64,000 bases of DNA from Henricia sp. BOLD:AAB3569 (Eukaryota; Echinodermata; Asteroidea; Spinulosida; Echinasteridae). The stretch covers positions 930,001-994,000 of the forward strand of contig JBBELK010000386.1 of assembly GCA_037783545.1 (NCBI GenBank). Direction: 5' to 3'. Below the pieces are notes generated by a model. That model saw only the letters and a list, made by a program, of their open reading frames with translations. It was not told where the DNA came from and did not search any database. Position 1 is the stretch's first letter. The number at the start of each line of letters is the position of its first letter. A program made the translations under genes and the position numbers. Shown here in pieces: positions 1 through 12,700 of this stretch.

Positions 1-745
1 CAGGTTTTCAAAGTTTTGAACTGTTTTCAGTACAAAACCAACCTGGTCTTTGTCCTCGCCGGCTTTTTTTGGCAGTTGAGTTGGGTCGCGACCCATTTGT
101 CTGAGAGTTTCACTAAGAGCGCTGTTGTCCTTCTTAAGGCCACTGACGATGCCTTGCAACTCGTCTACATCTCGTACTTTTCCCTCCAACTCGGTTGAAA
201 GAGCTTCCTTGTCATTTTCAAGCCCCCGGACCATCACTTTAAGGCTCTCTACCTCTGCTACTTTGTTCTTGAAATCTTCCGAGAGAATCCGGTTTTCTTC
301 CTCTGAGCTTAGAAGGCTATCCTCAAGCTTTGCGATCTGTTCAAGTCCCCTTTCGATGTTTTCCGAGAGAGCCACCTTGTCTTCTTCGAGTCCCACAATC
401 TTGTTTTGCAGCGTTTCTATTTGCGCCAGCCTTAACCCAATTTCTGCCGAATGTTCGTCTTTGAGTTTCACAATTTGCGACATAAGTACGGTGATTCTCC
501 ACTGGAGAGCGGTTGCATGGGTTTTAGCAAACCGCAGCTCCGCGTCTTGTTTTTTCTGTACGTCGTCCGCTTCTTGGTGAAGCGAGGTTAGGTGGTCTGT
601 GAGTGTCGCGGACTCCTGCACTAAGCCGCTAGTTCGAGCTTTGACTGGTTCTAATTCTTCCACCTTGCGATGAATTCTGGACGACTTGTCGTTAGATGTG
701 TCAAGTGTCTTAGTGAGTCTACTGAGCCTGTCTTCTACACCGTAC
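1..745 (-). CDS. Gene A exon 14 (long coiled coil), runs off the left edge
   Basis: At least 745 nt open. About 200 residues of heptad-like sequence (KVEELEPVKA, LRLAQIETLQNKIVGLEEDK, repeated GLExDKxALSExxE units), then a GEDKDQVGFVLKTVQNFENL end that resembles the GFFQTIANIVEKKV motif closing B exon 14. No stop before position 1, so at least one more piece lies outside. Confidence 0.85.
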
Positions 746-3700
746 CTAATCAGAAAATGCCACAATTTAAAGTTGAATCAAACCGAATATTGAAAAATTC
801 TTGATAATTTCTTTAAAATAATTGATCTCTGGGAGGAGTGATTATTTCTCTGTAGGGCTTGCTGAGCTCACGTAATAGCCAACCCCAATCAGTCAGGAAC
901 AACTGCACTACCGTGATTCGGGACCACCAATTGGCTTCATAGCTCAATTGGCATCTGCACATTAAGCAGAAGGTCCGCGGTTCGAAATTTTTAGGGAAAA
1001 AAATTGACTAATTTTTCTTGAAAATCTGAAATTTTCATAATTTCATATTTCAATTCCTGGGAGAGCAGTCAAGGTCAAATTCGAGGGATATAATTTTTTA
1101 AAATGTCTCGGAAATTACCCCGTTTCTAACCTATTTTCTACGAAAAATATAACGTTGGCCCAAAAACAAAAAAGTCAAATTTCATGCAATTTTGAAGAAA
1201 ATGTAGATGACATTTTTTGTCAAAAATAATACAAAAAACAATTTTTCTCAATTTGCCAAAAATTTACTTTTTTGAAAATGTCTCCGAAATGACTCATTAC
1301 ATACCAATTTCAGCTGTTTTTGTAGCTAATTTTTTTGGGGAAAAATTGAAAAATTTCTTTAAAATCTGAATTTTTCAAGGTCAAATTCAAGGAATATCAT
1401 CTATGGGTTCTAAGCAACATTTCCTGCAATTTTGAAGAAAGTTTTGTTCATATAATATTTTGTTAAAAAAAAATATTTTGTTAAAAAAATTATAATAATC
1501 TTACTTGAATGCCAAAATGTCGTTTCTGAGCGTCTGCAGATCACGTGGCCTCACACCCTCTGAGTTTTGCGATTCTGTGGACAGATTTGCCTGAATATAT
1601 CGAGAGTTTACCAACTTTAGAACACGCTGCCGAAAAGAACGAAAACAAAAACCTCCAGTTACACAAGTCCGCAAGATATAATTTTCTTAAAAATATCAAT
1701 TCTTGATCAGAACAGGATTCTGTTGAACACAGTGAACTTGTGGATAACAAGGCACTGATCGACGAATCACTTTGGAATCGCTTTCAATACTGTTCTGCTT
1801 CAATGATTTCCTCCAGGTCCAAGAGGACCTGTTTGAACAAAGTGATTGCCACAGCAATGAAATGCGACATTTTCCATTTCTGGGAGAATTCAGCAGTTCT
1901 CTCAGAATTTTAATTTTTTTTGTTGGGTTATCAACTTCACTGAACCTGCGTGTGGGATGAACTGACGACATTTATGCGTCTCCCAAACAACCCCAGAAGT
2001 GCAGGAGCTCAGGGAGGCACTTCAATCAGAGTGGCGCACCCTGCCCCGGCGGCTCTTACGAAGGCTGGCGCAGTCAGCCTTGCCACAAGAGGTGGTCACA
2101 CCGACAAAATTATGTTACCTCTCTCAGTTATCAATCTTAGATCAGTGTATAAATATGTCGTTGAATTTAAAATAAAAAGTGGACATCATCAAAAACTCCA
2201 AAACGATTAGGCCTACCTTGTAGTCCTCGAGTTCGTTCTTACTGTGCACATCTTTCTGATGTGGAAAAAGGAAAGGAAAAATGCCGTTAGTTTGAATTAG
2301 GAGTGGGTTAAAGAGGATCAATGTAAGGTGATGACATTTATGTGTACTGGACACAATTTTTTTAAAGAAAGAAAATCAAAACGTGTGAAATCCAAGATGC
2401 AAGTGGCCACCATTTTAGCTGTAAAAATACATTTTTGACCGTAACTTTATTTTAAAAAAAACATCATAATTTGTATTTTAGACATCGGCAACCCTGCGAA
2501 AAAAACACCATTTTTATATGGTCGTTTTTGCGTCTTGCCTACACTTGCCTAAATTCTGACCTCCCGTATTTGGTCTGTAATGCGCAGCGTACAGCACATC
2601 CTCTGGACTAGTAGCCTGTCTAATCTCTTTTTTTCTGTCTCGGAAAGAAGAAAACAAATTAGACAGGCCATTAGCCCCGAGGGCGCGCTGTACACTGTGC
2701 ATTACAGACCAAACACGGAAAGTCAGACTTGGGCAAGCCTAGCTATGCCTTACTGTGAGTTGAATTATTGGTGGACTGCCAATAATTTAAAATATTGACA
2801 GTAGTTCTTCGCTTTTTTTTGGTTGGTGTCTAATTTGAAAGGGAATATCAATTCAAGAAAACAATCTTTTTCCTGAGGTCCACACACCCAAAATGTACGG
2901 ACAATTCATCTTTAGCAAACCCAGCAATTTACCTGATAAACTTTTCCTTTGCCTGCACACCCACACGTTATCCTGACGAAGGTTCCTAAACACCGATACA
3001 GATGCGCGACGGACGGGATCAAGTTGAAGGGAGGCGGAAGGGTCTCCACGGGCCGTAGATAGGCAGCCCACACCGCGGCGCGGTGGAACTTCCATTCCCG
3101 GTCTGAATGTTCCTGGTAATACAACAATTTTAAGAGAAAAATCTCCTTGGTGAGGGGCCATCCAAAGTTGTCAACATTTTCACGGTTCTACAAAGCGTAG
3201 TAAGGGCCGCGTAGGACTTTCCATGCACTGTAAAATGTTGACATTTCACGGTAGTGACAAACAAATGTTGATTAGTATTTCGGGGGAGGGAGGGGGTCTT
3301 GAAAAATACTACGCTCTGTAGAACCTTTCGACAGCCCCTAACACCTTTACATGATTTTGATTAAAAAACCTTACTGGGGTACTGTGGCCAAGTGGTTTGG
3401 GTCATTGACTTGCAATCGTAGGTGAAAACTTGGGGTTGCAGGTTCGAACCTCCCTCCGGCTGTGGTACCTGTGCCCTTGAGCAAGGCACTCAACCACACT
3501 TGCTCCATCCTTCAGAAGGGATGTAAAGCCGTTGGTCCAGTGTGTTAGGTACCGGTAACGCACTTTAAAGATCCCAGAGCATTCTTTCGTGAAGAGCAAG
3601 GGGATTCCCCGGTGTCTCTGGCCATTTCTAATTCTTCATGGGTTTCCTCACGCTTACGAGTGACAGTGCAATGAGCCCTATTGAGGAATCCTTGGTATGA

Positions 3701-6700
3701 ATACCAGAAAGAAATAATAATAATAATAATAAATAGAAGATAGAAGTGGTTCCAACTGTCCAATGCAACAATTCCGCCCAAGCAGTCTTACCTCAGTCAA
3801 ATTGTAGGTATTTGACAGCATACCAATGAGTGCATTCAGCAGAACCAGTACAGCAACGACAAGGTAGCCAAGGAAAAGAAAAGTTCCAACAGTCTCGGCG
3901 ACTAACTGTTTGCCCGGAAGTTTTAAGACCTCCTTCCCCGTCTGTCCGTAAAGTAACCAGTATAGGTCTCTCACGCTGGCAAAAAACCTGTAGGATTCAC
4001 AACAGCCAAACATGCCCACTTAGAATGACGTTAGGAATAGGATAAGTCGATAAGTACACCAAGTGAAATTCTAGAGCCACTTTTGGCTATCAAGAAGCAA
4101 GTTTGATCCACGAGGCAAGTTAACCGCTAGTCGAACATCATCCTGGCAATGCACATGCGCATCAATATAATGTGCAAGTGCGAATGCCTTTGGTTTAGTC
4201 AGTTGGTTCCGCGCAAAACGCTGCATCAACTTAATACCTGATGGGTACCAGTTACCAGCTCGACCGTGCCCTGTGGGCTGGTTCAAAATGGTCGACCAGA
4301 CACGAACTAACCATCATTGACTAGACTGCATTCGGTTGCAAATTGTCGAACTATGGTTAACTATAGTCGTGATTCCAACTTGCTCAAGACAATGGTTTGC
4401 ATTTTTAAAAACTAGCAAAAAGTTCAAGTAAACAGGCAAATTATTTACTACAAAGTATAAGCATTTAGAATAAGCAAATGCTTTGATTTATATGAATATG
4501 TTTCTTTTACTGTTCAGCATCTACTATAGTAGAAATTGTAGTAAATGCTCAATACTTGAGGTTGCCTAGTGCACAGTTGAAATTGGTAGCACTTACTTTC
4601 TTTTATTCATACAAAACTAAGCAAATGTTAGCGGCTTTAATAGAGAGTAGAAAGGAAATACTTTCAGTATTTAGCAAATGCTTTTCAGTGAATTTAAGCA
4701 TTTTTCTTTTTGTTTACTTACGTTGAAAATCCCACGGGATCCTGACAATCTTCTGGGTCCGAGCCTTCTGCTAAACAAGCCTTCGTAGCCGAGCGTCCCG
4801 CAGAATAAAAGTTCTGTGAGAGGCCAATCGCGAAGGCGAACCAAATCACCACAAAAATGCAGCAGAATTTTGAAATGTCGGACACCATCTCACCCAGAGA
4901 GATCCGCAACGGGCCCACGGCTTCGCTCACGAGGAACAAGTTTAGCATCCGAAGAACGGAAACGGTGACAGTTACTCCGAACAAGGCCCCTGCTACTACT
5001 GTTGGTTCGTACTGGTCGTATTCCACAGTCTCGCGAAGCGAAAGTGGGAGATATTTCAACCTTGAAGATATTTCAACCCCTGATCTGGAGTTGGCGGTAC
5101 CACGGAGATGACAGTTTGATAGGGCCTTTTCTAGAACACCATTCAGGCTTTCAATTGTCGTTTCATTAAGCTTTTCAGTGAAACGGTTTTCGGTAGATGT
5201 CAACAACATCCGAACGTCCAATGGTTTATCTCTGTTAAGCTCTGCACCTTGCGATGTCTGTAAATTAAAATCATAATTACCACTTATGACAAAGTCACAG
5301 ACGTATCCATACATTTTCCTGTTAGGGGTCGTCCATAGTTGTCAACATTTTCACGGTTCTACAAAGCGTAGGAAGGGGAGGGGCTGAAGGGAGTTGGGAG
5401 GGGCTGAAGGGAGTTTCGAGGGCCAAGTAGGACTTTACATGCACTGTAAAATGTTGACATTTCATGGTACTGACAAAAAATAGTATTTCGGGGGGAGGAA
5501 GGGGGTCTTGAAAAATACTACGCTCCGTAGAACCGTAAAATTGTTTGGTACCTGGGGTCAATTTCTTAAAGCTGGTTAGCACAAAAGTTTGTTCAGCACA
5601 TAATTTTTCGCTTTGTAAAATGGGTTACCAGCAAAAATATGTCAAAAAATGTGTTTTTGGAAACAGTAGCAAAATATTACAAAATACATATCACATAGAA
5701 TTTTAGCTGGCAAGCTATTTTTGCAATATAAAGCAAATAAATTCTGTGCAAAGCATCTTTTTTGTACTAAACAACGCTATGAAATAATTCTTGCATCCAA
5801 TATTATATAATTACCTTGGTGTCTCCAGCCCAGTAAAGGCAAACCACGCTGATGCACAGGATCGCTATAATGGCTTCATGAATATTCATAGAGTCGGACG
5901 TGTACTTGCGCAGGCCATGCTTACGGATTATCTTGAAATGCAACCATACTAAACCTACAAAGGCAAAAAAAAATGATGTCACGTATAGCAAAACAAAAGC
6001 CGGTCTAAGTTCAATCATCCACAGTATAAGTTGCGTGAAATAAGACAGTTTCTAAATAAATGAGTGTGTCCAGATCATATTTTTGACCCACCCATTTTTC
6101 CCATGGGTGTTGAGATTTTGATACCATATCATTCGTCACATTTTTCTCATTACCATTCAGAAATTTTGCATTCTCAATCAGTATATTTTCAAGGATATCG
6201 ACAAAAAAACACTAAGATTTGTAAACTAATTTATCTTGTTCCATAAAGCAGTGCAGTGATTACACCAACCTTTTTGCTTCCACATCAAATTGGAAATTGC
6301 AAATTTCCCGTTTTCTTTCCATGGATAGTATTTTGGGGAGGTATTTTATATGATTGTTATGTTAATACGAAATCCATTTTCTGAAAAAAAATCTGGTCAG
6401 ACTTCTTAAAAAATCTTAAGCAAATACTCAAGATTTGCATAGGTCTTACACAAAATATTGCAAAAAATTTTAACCTCCAAAATGTCAGGTAAACTGCACA
6501 TTTATAAGCAAAAATTCTACATAATATTTAAACTTCCGCAATTTCAAATTGGGTCCATAGGGGAAAACCTGAGGGAGAATACCAACTGTGCCTTATAGCT
6601 CAGCTGGTAGAGCGTCTGCTCGGCGAGTCAGAGGTCTCGGGTTCGAATCTCGATAATTCCCTTATGATTTTTCTCTCATCCCAAGTTTGGTTGTTTCATT

Positions 6701-9700
6701 CCATGATGTTGCGTTTAAAACCAGGCCGTAACATGCCAAATAAGTTCTAGGCGTCTATCTTATATGACTTGGAAACAATGTAAGAAATCACTAGATATGA
6801 TGCCTCTCACCTAAAACCCATAAAAGGATGAGTATGTTCAGCGCTTCAATGGTTCCCGGATAGCGGCTTTTATCGATGATTGTCACTGCCGTGATGAACG
6901 ACAGAAACGTGAATCCCGAACCTGCTTTCATTAGCATCATGATGTACCTGCATTTAATTACCGTCAGGTAAAACAATTAATGTTAAAAGCACAGGCTCGT
7001 CGGCAATGCGCGCGCGCCAAATTCGTGCCATGAAATACACAGCTCCATGCCTTTGCTATGGAGCTGCGTATTTCGAGGCACAAATTTGGCGCGCGCATTG
7101 CTGACGAGCCTGTGCCTTTAAAGACTAATTACATGATTCAAATAATTTTAAAAACCAGAACATAAGCATTTCATAACTAAAGAATAATGTGGATATACTG
7201 CCTTGTAGAAATTTCAGCCACATAGAAAATCCATGGATGGTTTCTGTGTATGAATGAATGGTAAAAAAGTTGTCTGCTGACAACTTTTTAAAAAAAAACA
7301 ACACCTTCAGTTGGCAATTTTTTCCAATTTTTTACCATTGCTATCAACACTTTTAGTCTGGCTTTTCTTGTCAACTCGTAAAGTAAAATTTTAGGTAACT
7401 GCAAATGACGATATTTAGGGCCAAAGTTAATACTCGGACTAACTCTAATTAGCATCTTAACTTCTGTACTGCCGAAAGATAAACTCTAGCTTCGGTAGGA
7501 ATTGAGGAGTTAAAGGCACAGGCTCGTCAGCAATGAGCGCACGCCAAATTCGTGCCACGAAATACGCAGCTCCATAGCAAAGGCATGGAGCTGCTTATTT
7601 CGTGGCACAAATTTGGCGCGCGCGCATTGCTGACGAGCCTGTGCCTTTAATCATGAATATTTTTCTCTAATATGACTTATTAGGCCATCCGTAAGTGCAC
7701 ATTTGATAGAGAAGGACAAATTTAAGATTTTCTTAGAAAACACTTAAAAAATGTTGAGCCATGTTGTGCTCAAAGTGTGAAGCCATGATCAAGTTCTCAA
7801 TTCTTTCCTGATTTTAAAATACTTACGGTTGTCGGGCAAAGTTCACGACACTTTGAAAGGGCAAGAGTTTGTACAGTAGACATATGATGGGGTAGCCAAA
7901 CAGAACGAAACACGTCAGTAGGATCTGATACAGCACTCCGCGCTCGTTCCAGTCCAAAAGGTTCCTGTAGAACTGCACTATGATGGCCTTTTGAGAGTGG
8001 GGATGTGCAATGAACTGAAGAAAAAAAGTAGGAATAAGTGATTATTTTTTTAAGGGATTATAACCCAGGGACCGCCGTGGTAAATGAATTTGATACAAAT
8101 GTGGACAAATGTCCATATGAGTTTGAGAAATCTGGATGCAGTGAAAAGCAACTTGGCTCCACCGGGATTTGAACCGCGGACCTTCTGCTTAACGTGAAGA
8201 CGCCCTACCAATTGAGCTATGAAGCCAACTGGTGGTCTCGAATCACGGTAGTGCAGTTGTTCCTCACTGATTGGGATTGGCTATCACGTGAGTTTAGCAA
8301 GCCCTACAGAGAAATAACCACCCCTCCCAGAGATCACTTAAGATACGCCCCAAACCCCTGCCCGGCTTGCCCCAATTTTTGAGTATGAATAAGTGATTTT
8401 TTTTTTAGGGATTATAACCCAGGGACCGCCGATTAAAGATTAGGCATTAGCACGATATGCGACACGATATGCGACAGAGGGTAAACCCCCACACTTCCAT
8501 TGTTCCCCCATTGTGTTTTAAACATCCAAGGAACTTCAAAGGAATTCCTTTCAGTTTTTCGGGGGGATTGGTGCGTTAACAAAAGGGAAGAGTGTGTTGA
8601 GGTATAGGGGCGTTAATGGGGGGGTCCCTTTGTCACATATCATGCTGGGAACGTTTAGCAATTTCAACATCTTTGGAATAGATAACGATTTTACTTTATT
8701 TTGCGATTCCATTTTCAGAACAATGTTTATTTGGATTCGATTCTATTTTCAGTGGCATACTTAGGAAATTGCTTGGGGTTGGGGTTGGTAGGGGGCATGC
8801 GAGTGCTGAAGACGCGAGTCTGTGGGCCTCCCCAGAAAAATTTGACAACAGTGGATATCATGAGTCACAGGTATCACAAACAAAATCAGCAGCCAATTTC
8901 ACGAAAGAGTGCGCAGCTTGCGCAACTTTTGAAAAATGGCACAAGCCCCATAGCTTGCGTGTTGTCATCGCTAAATTGTTGCACAACTTACGCAATAAAA
9001 CATTGCGCAAGTGGGCTTACGCAACTGCGTAAGTTTCGTGAAATCGGCTGCTGAGGGCCATTTCCGGTAACTTTACCAATGGGCGTTTCTGATTACCAGC
9101 CAATGTTTAGACCCAATTACCATGGCAACTGATGTCACACTTTAATAGTTTATAGCAAATAATCCTAGAACTCGCCTCTTTCTGTTGGTAATCTATTGCT
9201 TCAAACAATTTGGCCAAAGGGTGTTGCTTGCCTTCCGAATCCCTGTACTTGTTGGTGTTGTGATAGCGAAACAGCGCCAAGATCTAACAAAGACAAAAAT
9301 TGTATAAGCGACAACCTGAATACATCGCCGGTTCGTCATATAGTTGAACTTACAAAGAATCTTATTTTAAAAACTTACGCATTATCAAGTTTGTGCTAAT
9401 CAACATTGGCTTTCAGAACCACTGATAACCTATAATGCGTTAGCTTTAGCGTGAAATATGAAAAGTCCTTGCCCAGTACAAAAGCTATTCTTAATACCTC
9501 TTCAGTGGAAGCGGACTGGCCCAGCATCTCCCCCGCAAACACTTCCACTCCCCTCGCCATCTCTTCGTACTTGGCTCCAAAATCTTCCCACATTCGACTG
9601 AGTGTTTTGAGCCTTGCGCTCAACTCGAAAGCATGACCGAAGACGTCCGTCTGCGTGGTTAGGATGTAGGCTGGCTGCGAGAGAGCTCGGTAGATATGCA

Positions 9701-12700
9701 GAGTTGAGATGGCTTTGGTAAGGGTCACGTCGCTTCCAAGTGACATCGAAGGCTCTTGGAGTTTTGCCCCAAGGTCAATTAGCAACTACATGGTTATGAG
9801 AAATTGATTTAAGATCAATTTAAGATGCTGGTTATGTTACACACTGTAAAATTAGGGGTTGTCCGAAGTTGTCAATATTCTTACAGTCCTACAAAGTTTA
9901 AACTAATTCAACTTTGTGCAAAACCGGGGCGTAAAAACATTTGCGTTAATTCGCTTCCGCGTGAAGTATGAACACGACTTAATGAAAAAATCTTAGACGG
10001 AAAGGCCCCTTTTTACCTTAACCACGTCAAAATTGTTCCTCTGCGCAGCCAGAATTAGCGGTGTTATGGAAGGGTGAAAATCGTCATTGTCGCAGGTAGA
10101 TTTCAGAGTCGATTCACAAACATCTGGATCCTTTGAAAGAAAAAAAAAAGTTCTGGCGGGTAACTGAGGCCCAACTCAAACTGTTGTTGTTGTTGTTGTA
10201 TATTTTATGGCATCTTCGGCAACTAAGGCCCTTTATGCCATCAACTATACGGTTTTAGCTTTAACTATACTATATTATCAACTTGAGATGACGAAGAAGG
10301 AGTTGCAGTTTTAGAAGTGGGAGGAAAACCCCCAGAGAAATGCCCCAGGGGAAAACCCACGCGGTCAAGTAGGGACTGCAAACCCAATCCACCAACTCAA
10401 ACTGTCTTATATAGTCAACCTTTTGCATGAATAGCGGTGTACTCATGGTGTACTCATGCCCATGACTTATACCGGTATTTTTTTTGTATACATTGAACAA
10501 AGATTTGAATGAAATTACCTCCTGGAATTAACAGATATCCAATTTTAATATATACTTCCCACTTGCACTTATGTTGCAAATTCATGTGGTGTTTGTTACC
10601 ATTGCTATCAACACTTTGAGTAAGGTTTTCTTGTCGGGTCATCGGGTCATTGCAAATGATACAGTGGGCCTTTAAATAAATTTTCCATAACACAATCAGC
10701 AAAATAAACTGTAATGTCTTTCAATGGCCACCCTAAACGTCGCACTATTGCAGTGCAAATAACAAAAGCTAGGCAATTTCCAAGCTAAAAAAACAGGAAA
10801 CAGTTGAATATAGGTCAAATTCAAGCCCAGTTAGTTTTCAATTATTATAATTTTTATACAATAATAATAGTTGCAATAATTATCACGACGGTTCAAGGTT
10901 GCACTTTTTCTTTTGAAAAGTGAGACTGTGAGTTAGGATTAGCAATTAATAGTCGTGGTCACAGAGTCTTTCCACGGTAAAGGGGCATTTTTGCAACACA
11001 GACCATATTTTCGAGGAAATATCTTTGTCTGGTCTCAAAATAAAAGAAATAAGTTTCAGTTGTTCTGAAGAGATAACTTAGGCCCAAAAAGGGTTACAAA
11101 TAGTGTGACATGCCTTTCTAAAAACCCTGTGTACAAATTGTTAATGTACGCTCATAACCGGGACGGCCTAAAATGTAACACAAGTGTCCGTCCCGGTTAC
11201 GAGAGTACATGTATATTGGAAATTTGTACACAGGGTTTTTAGAAAGACATGTTGTCACACTATTTGTAACCCTTTTTGGGCCTACGATCTCTTCAGAACA
11301 ACAAACTTATTTCTTTTATTTTGAGACTAGGCAAAGGTATTTCCTCAAAAATATGGTCCGTGTTGCCAATATGCCCCCTTTACTTGTACTGTGGAGCGTA
11401 TGGTGTAAACAAAATAGGGTCAACTCAGTGGAACCACTTTTATTGATTTCCTTGTGCCCATACCGGTACATCATTGATAGTTACCCACAATTTTCACAAG
11501 GTAACAAGAAAAAAACGACTAAAATTTTTATAGCAATGGTAACAAACACAACATGATGCTTTTCCCTGATTAAAATGATACTTTTGACATGTTTGTGGGA
11601 GCAATTGCCAACTGAAGGTGCTTTAAAAAAAAACTTTTTTTTTTTTTTAACTTTTAGCCTTTTTTAGGCCTACCAATAATTCACAAAAAAAAAACATGCA
11701 TGCATTTTTCAGGTTTTTAAACTATTATGCACCTATCAATGATTTCTCCCCGCAATCTGTTCCTCCATGGAAGTACAAAGTGCATGCAGATTTGATGGAA
11801 AACCCAAATTTAGGAGTGGGAAAAATTTAAGATTTTGTGATTTTTCAGGATGTCTCATATGTTTTGTACAGAAGGCCTGAAGCCCTGATCAATGTTAGTT
11901 TGATCTAATGTTAGTTTGAGGGGAAAAGTGTCATGAATTTTCAATTTACTAAAGAAAAACTTACAGTTTTTGAGAGTTGTCTAGGCCTAGCTCTACCCCT
12001 AGAACTATGGGGGTACCCCTAGAACTATGGGGGATACAAGATACTGTATCCCCCATAGTTCTAGGGGTAGGCCTAGCTAGCTCGATACCGAAAAAAGAAA
12101 AGAAAAACACACGTGGGACTGTTTTGTTTGCTGCCACCAAGTGTCTTAAAGTCTCCCATTATTTTTGGAGGGGCGGGGCGTAGAAAACATACCTCCAGTG
12201 TTTGAAGGTAGTGGCATATAGCTTTGATTGCCTCGTCAAATTCCACATCGATTGCACGCAGAATGGCATCCCCTAGCGGCAGGTCATATGCAAGGAGGGC
12301 ATTAATGACGTCTTAAAACAAAGAAACGGAAACCATAGTCAGAATCTGGCCCTCCTCCTCATATCAACTGAATGCCGTGAAAGATGGCGTTTACCCCTAG
12401 GCCCTTTGAGACGGCTGTAATCAATATTTGAAATACTTTTTCCTCTTTACTTTGACATTATTTGAAAGTGTGGAGCAAGCCGTAATATGGTAGCCGTAAG
12501 ACATTTTCCGCGCAAGCACGTACATACGACGCAAACGCACTTCTAACATACACGGTCCTCCTCAAATGAATGCTGTGTAAAATATGGCCCGGGACGGAAA
12601 GATTGCGTTTTCCCGCTCTGGGACGGCTTCTTCCACACTTTCCAATAACGTCAAAGTAAATTGGGATAAGTAATTCAAATACTCATTACCCCCAAAAGTG

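Noticed and set aside
125..580. Plus-strand 151-residue serine-rich frame
   Set aside because: Antisense shadow of the gene A coiled coil.
3988..4019. Upstream acceptor for gene A exon 10 (TCTAAG|TGGGCATG)
   Set aside because: It would break the frame with exon 9; the downstream acceptor keeps phase and matches B and C.
6588..6662. Functional tRNA gene
   Set aside because: A and B boxes are present, but the sequence before and after is shared with other dispersed copies and the acceptor stem does not pair well; SINE is the better explanation.
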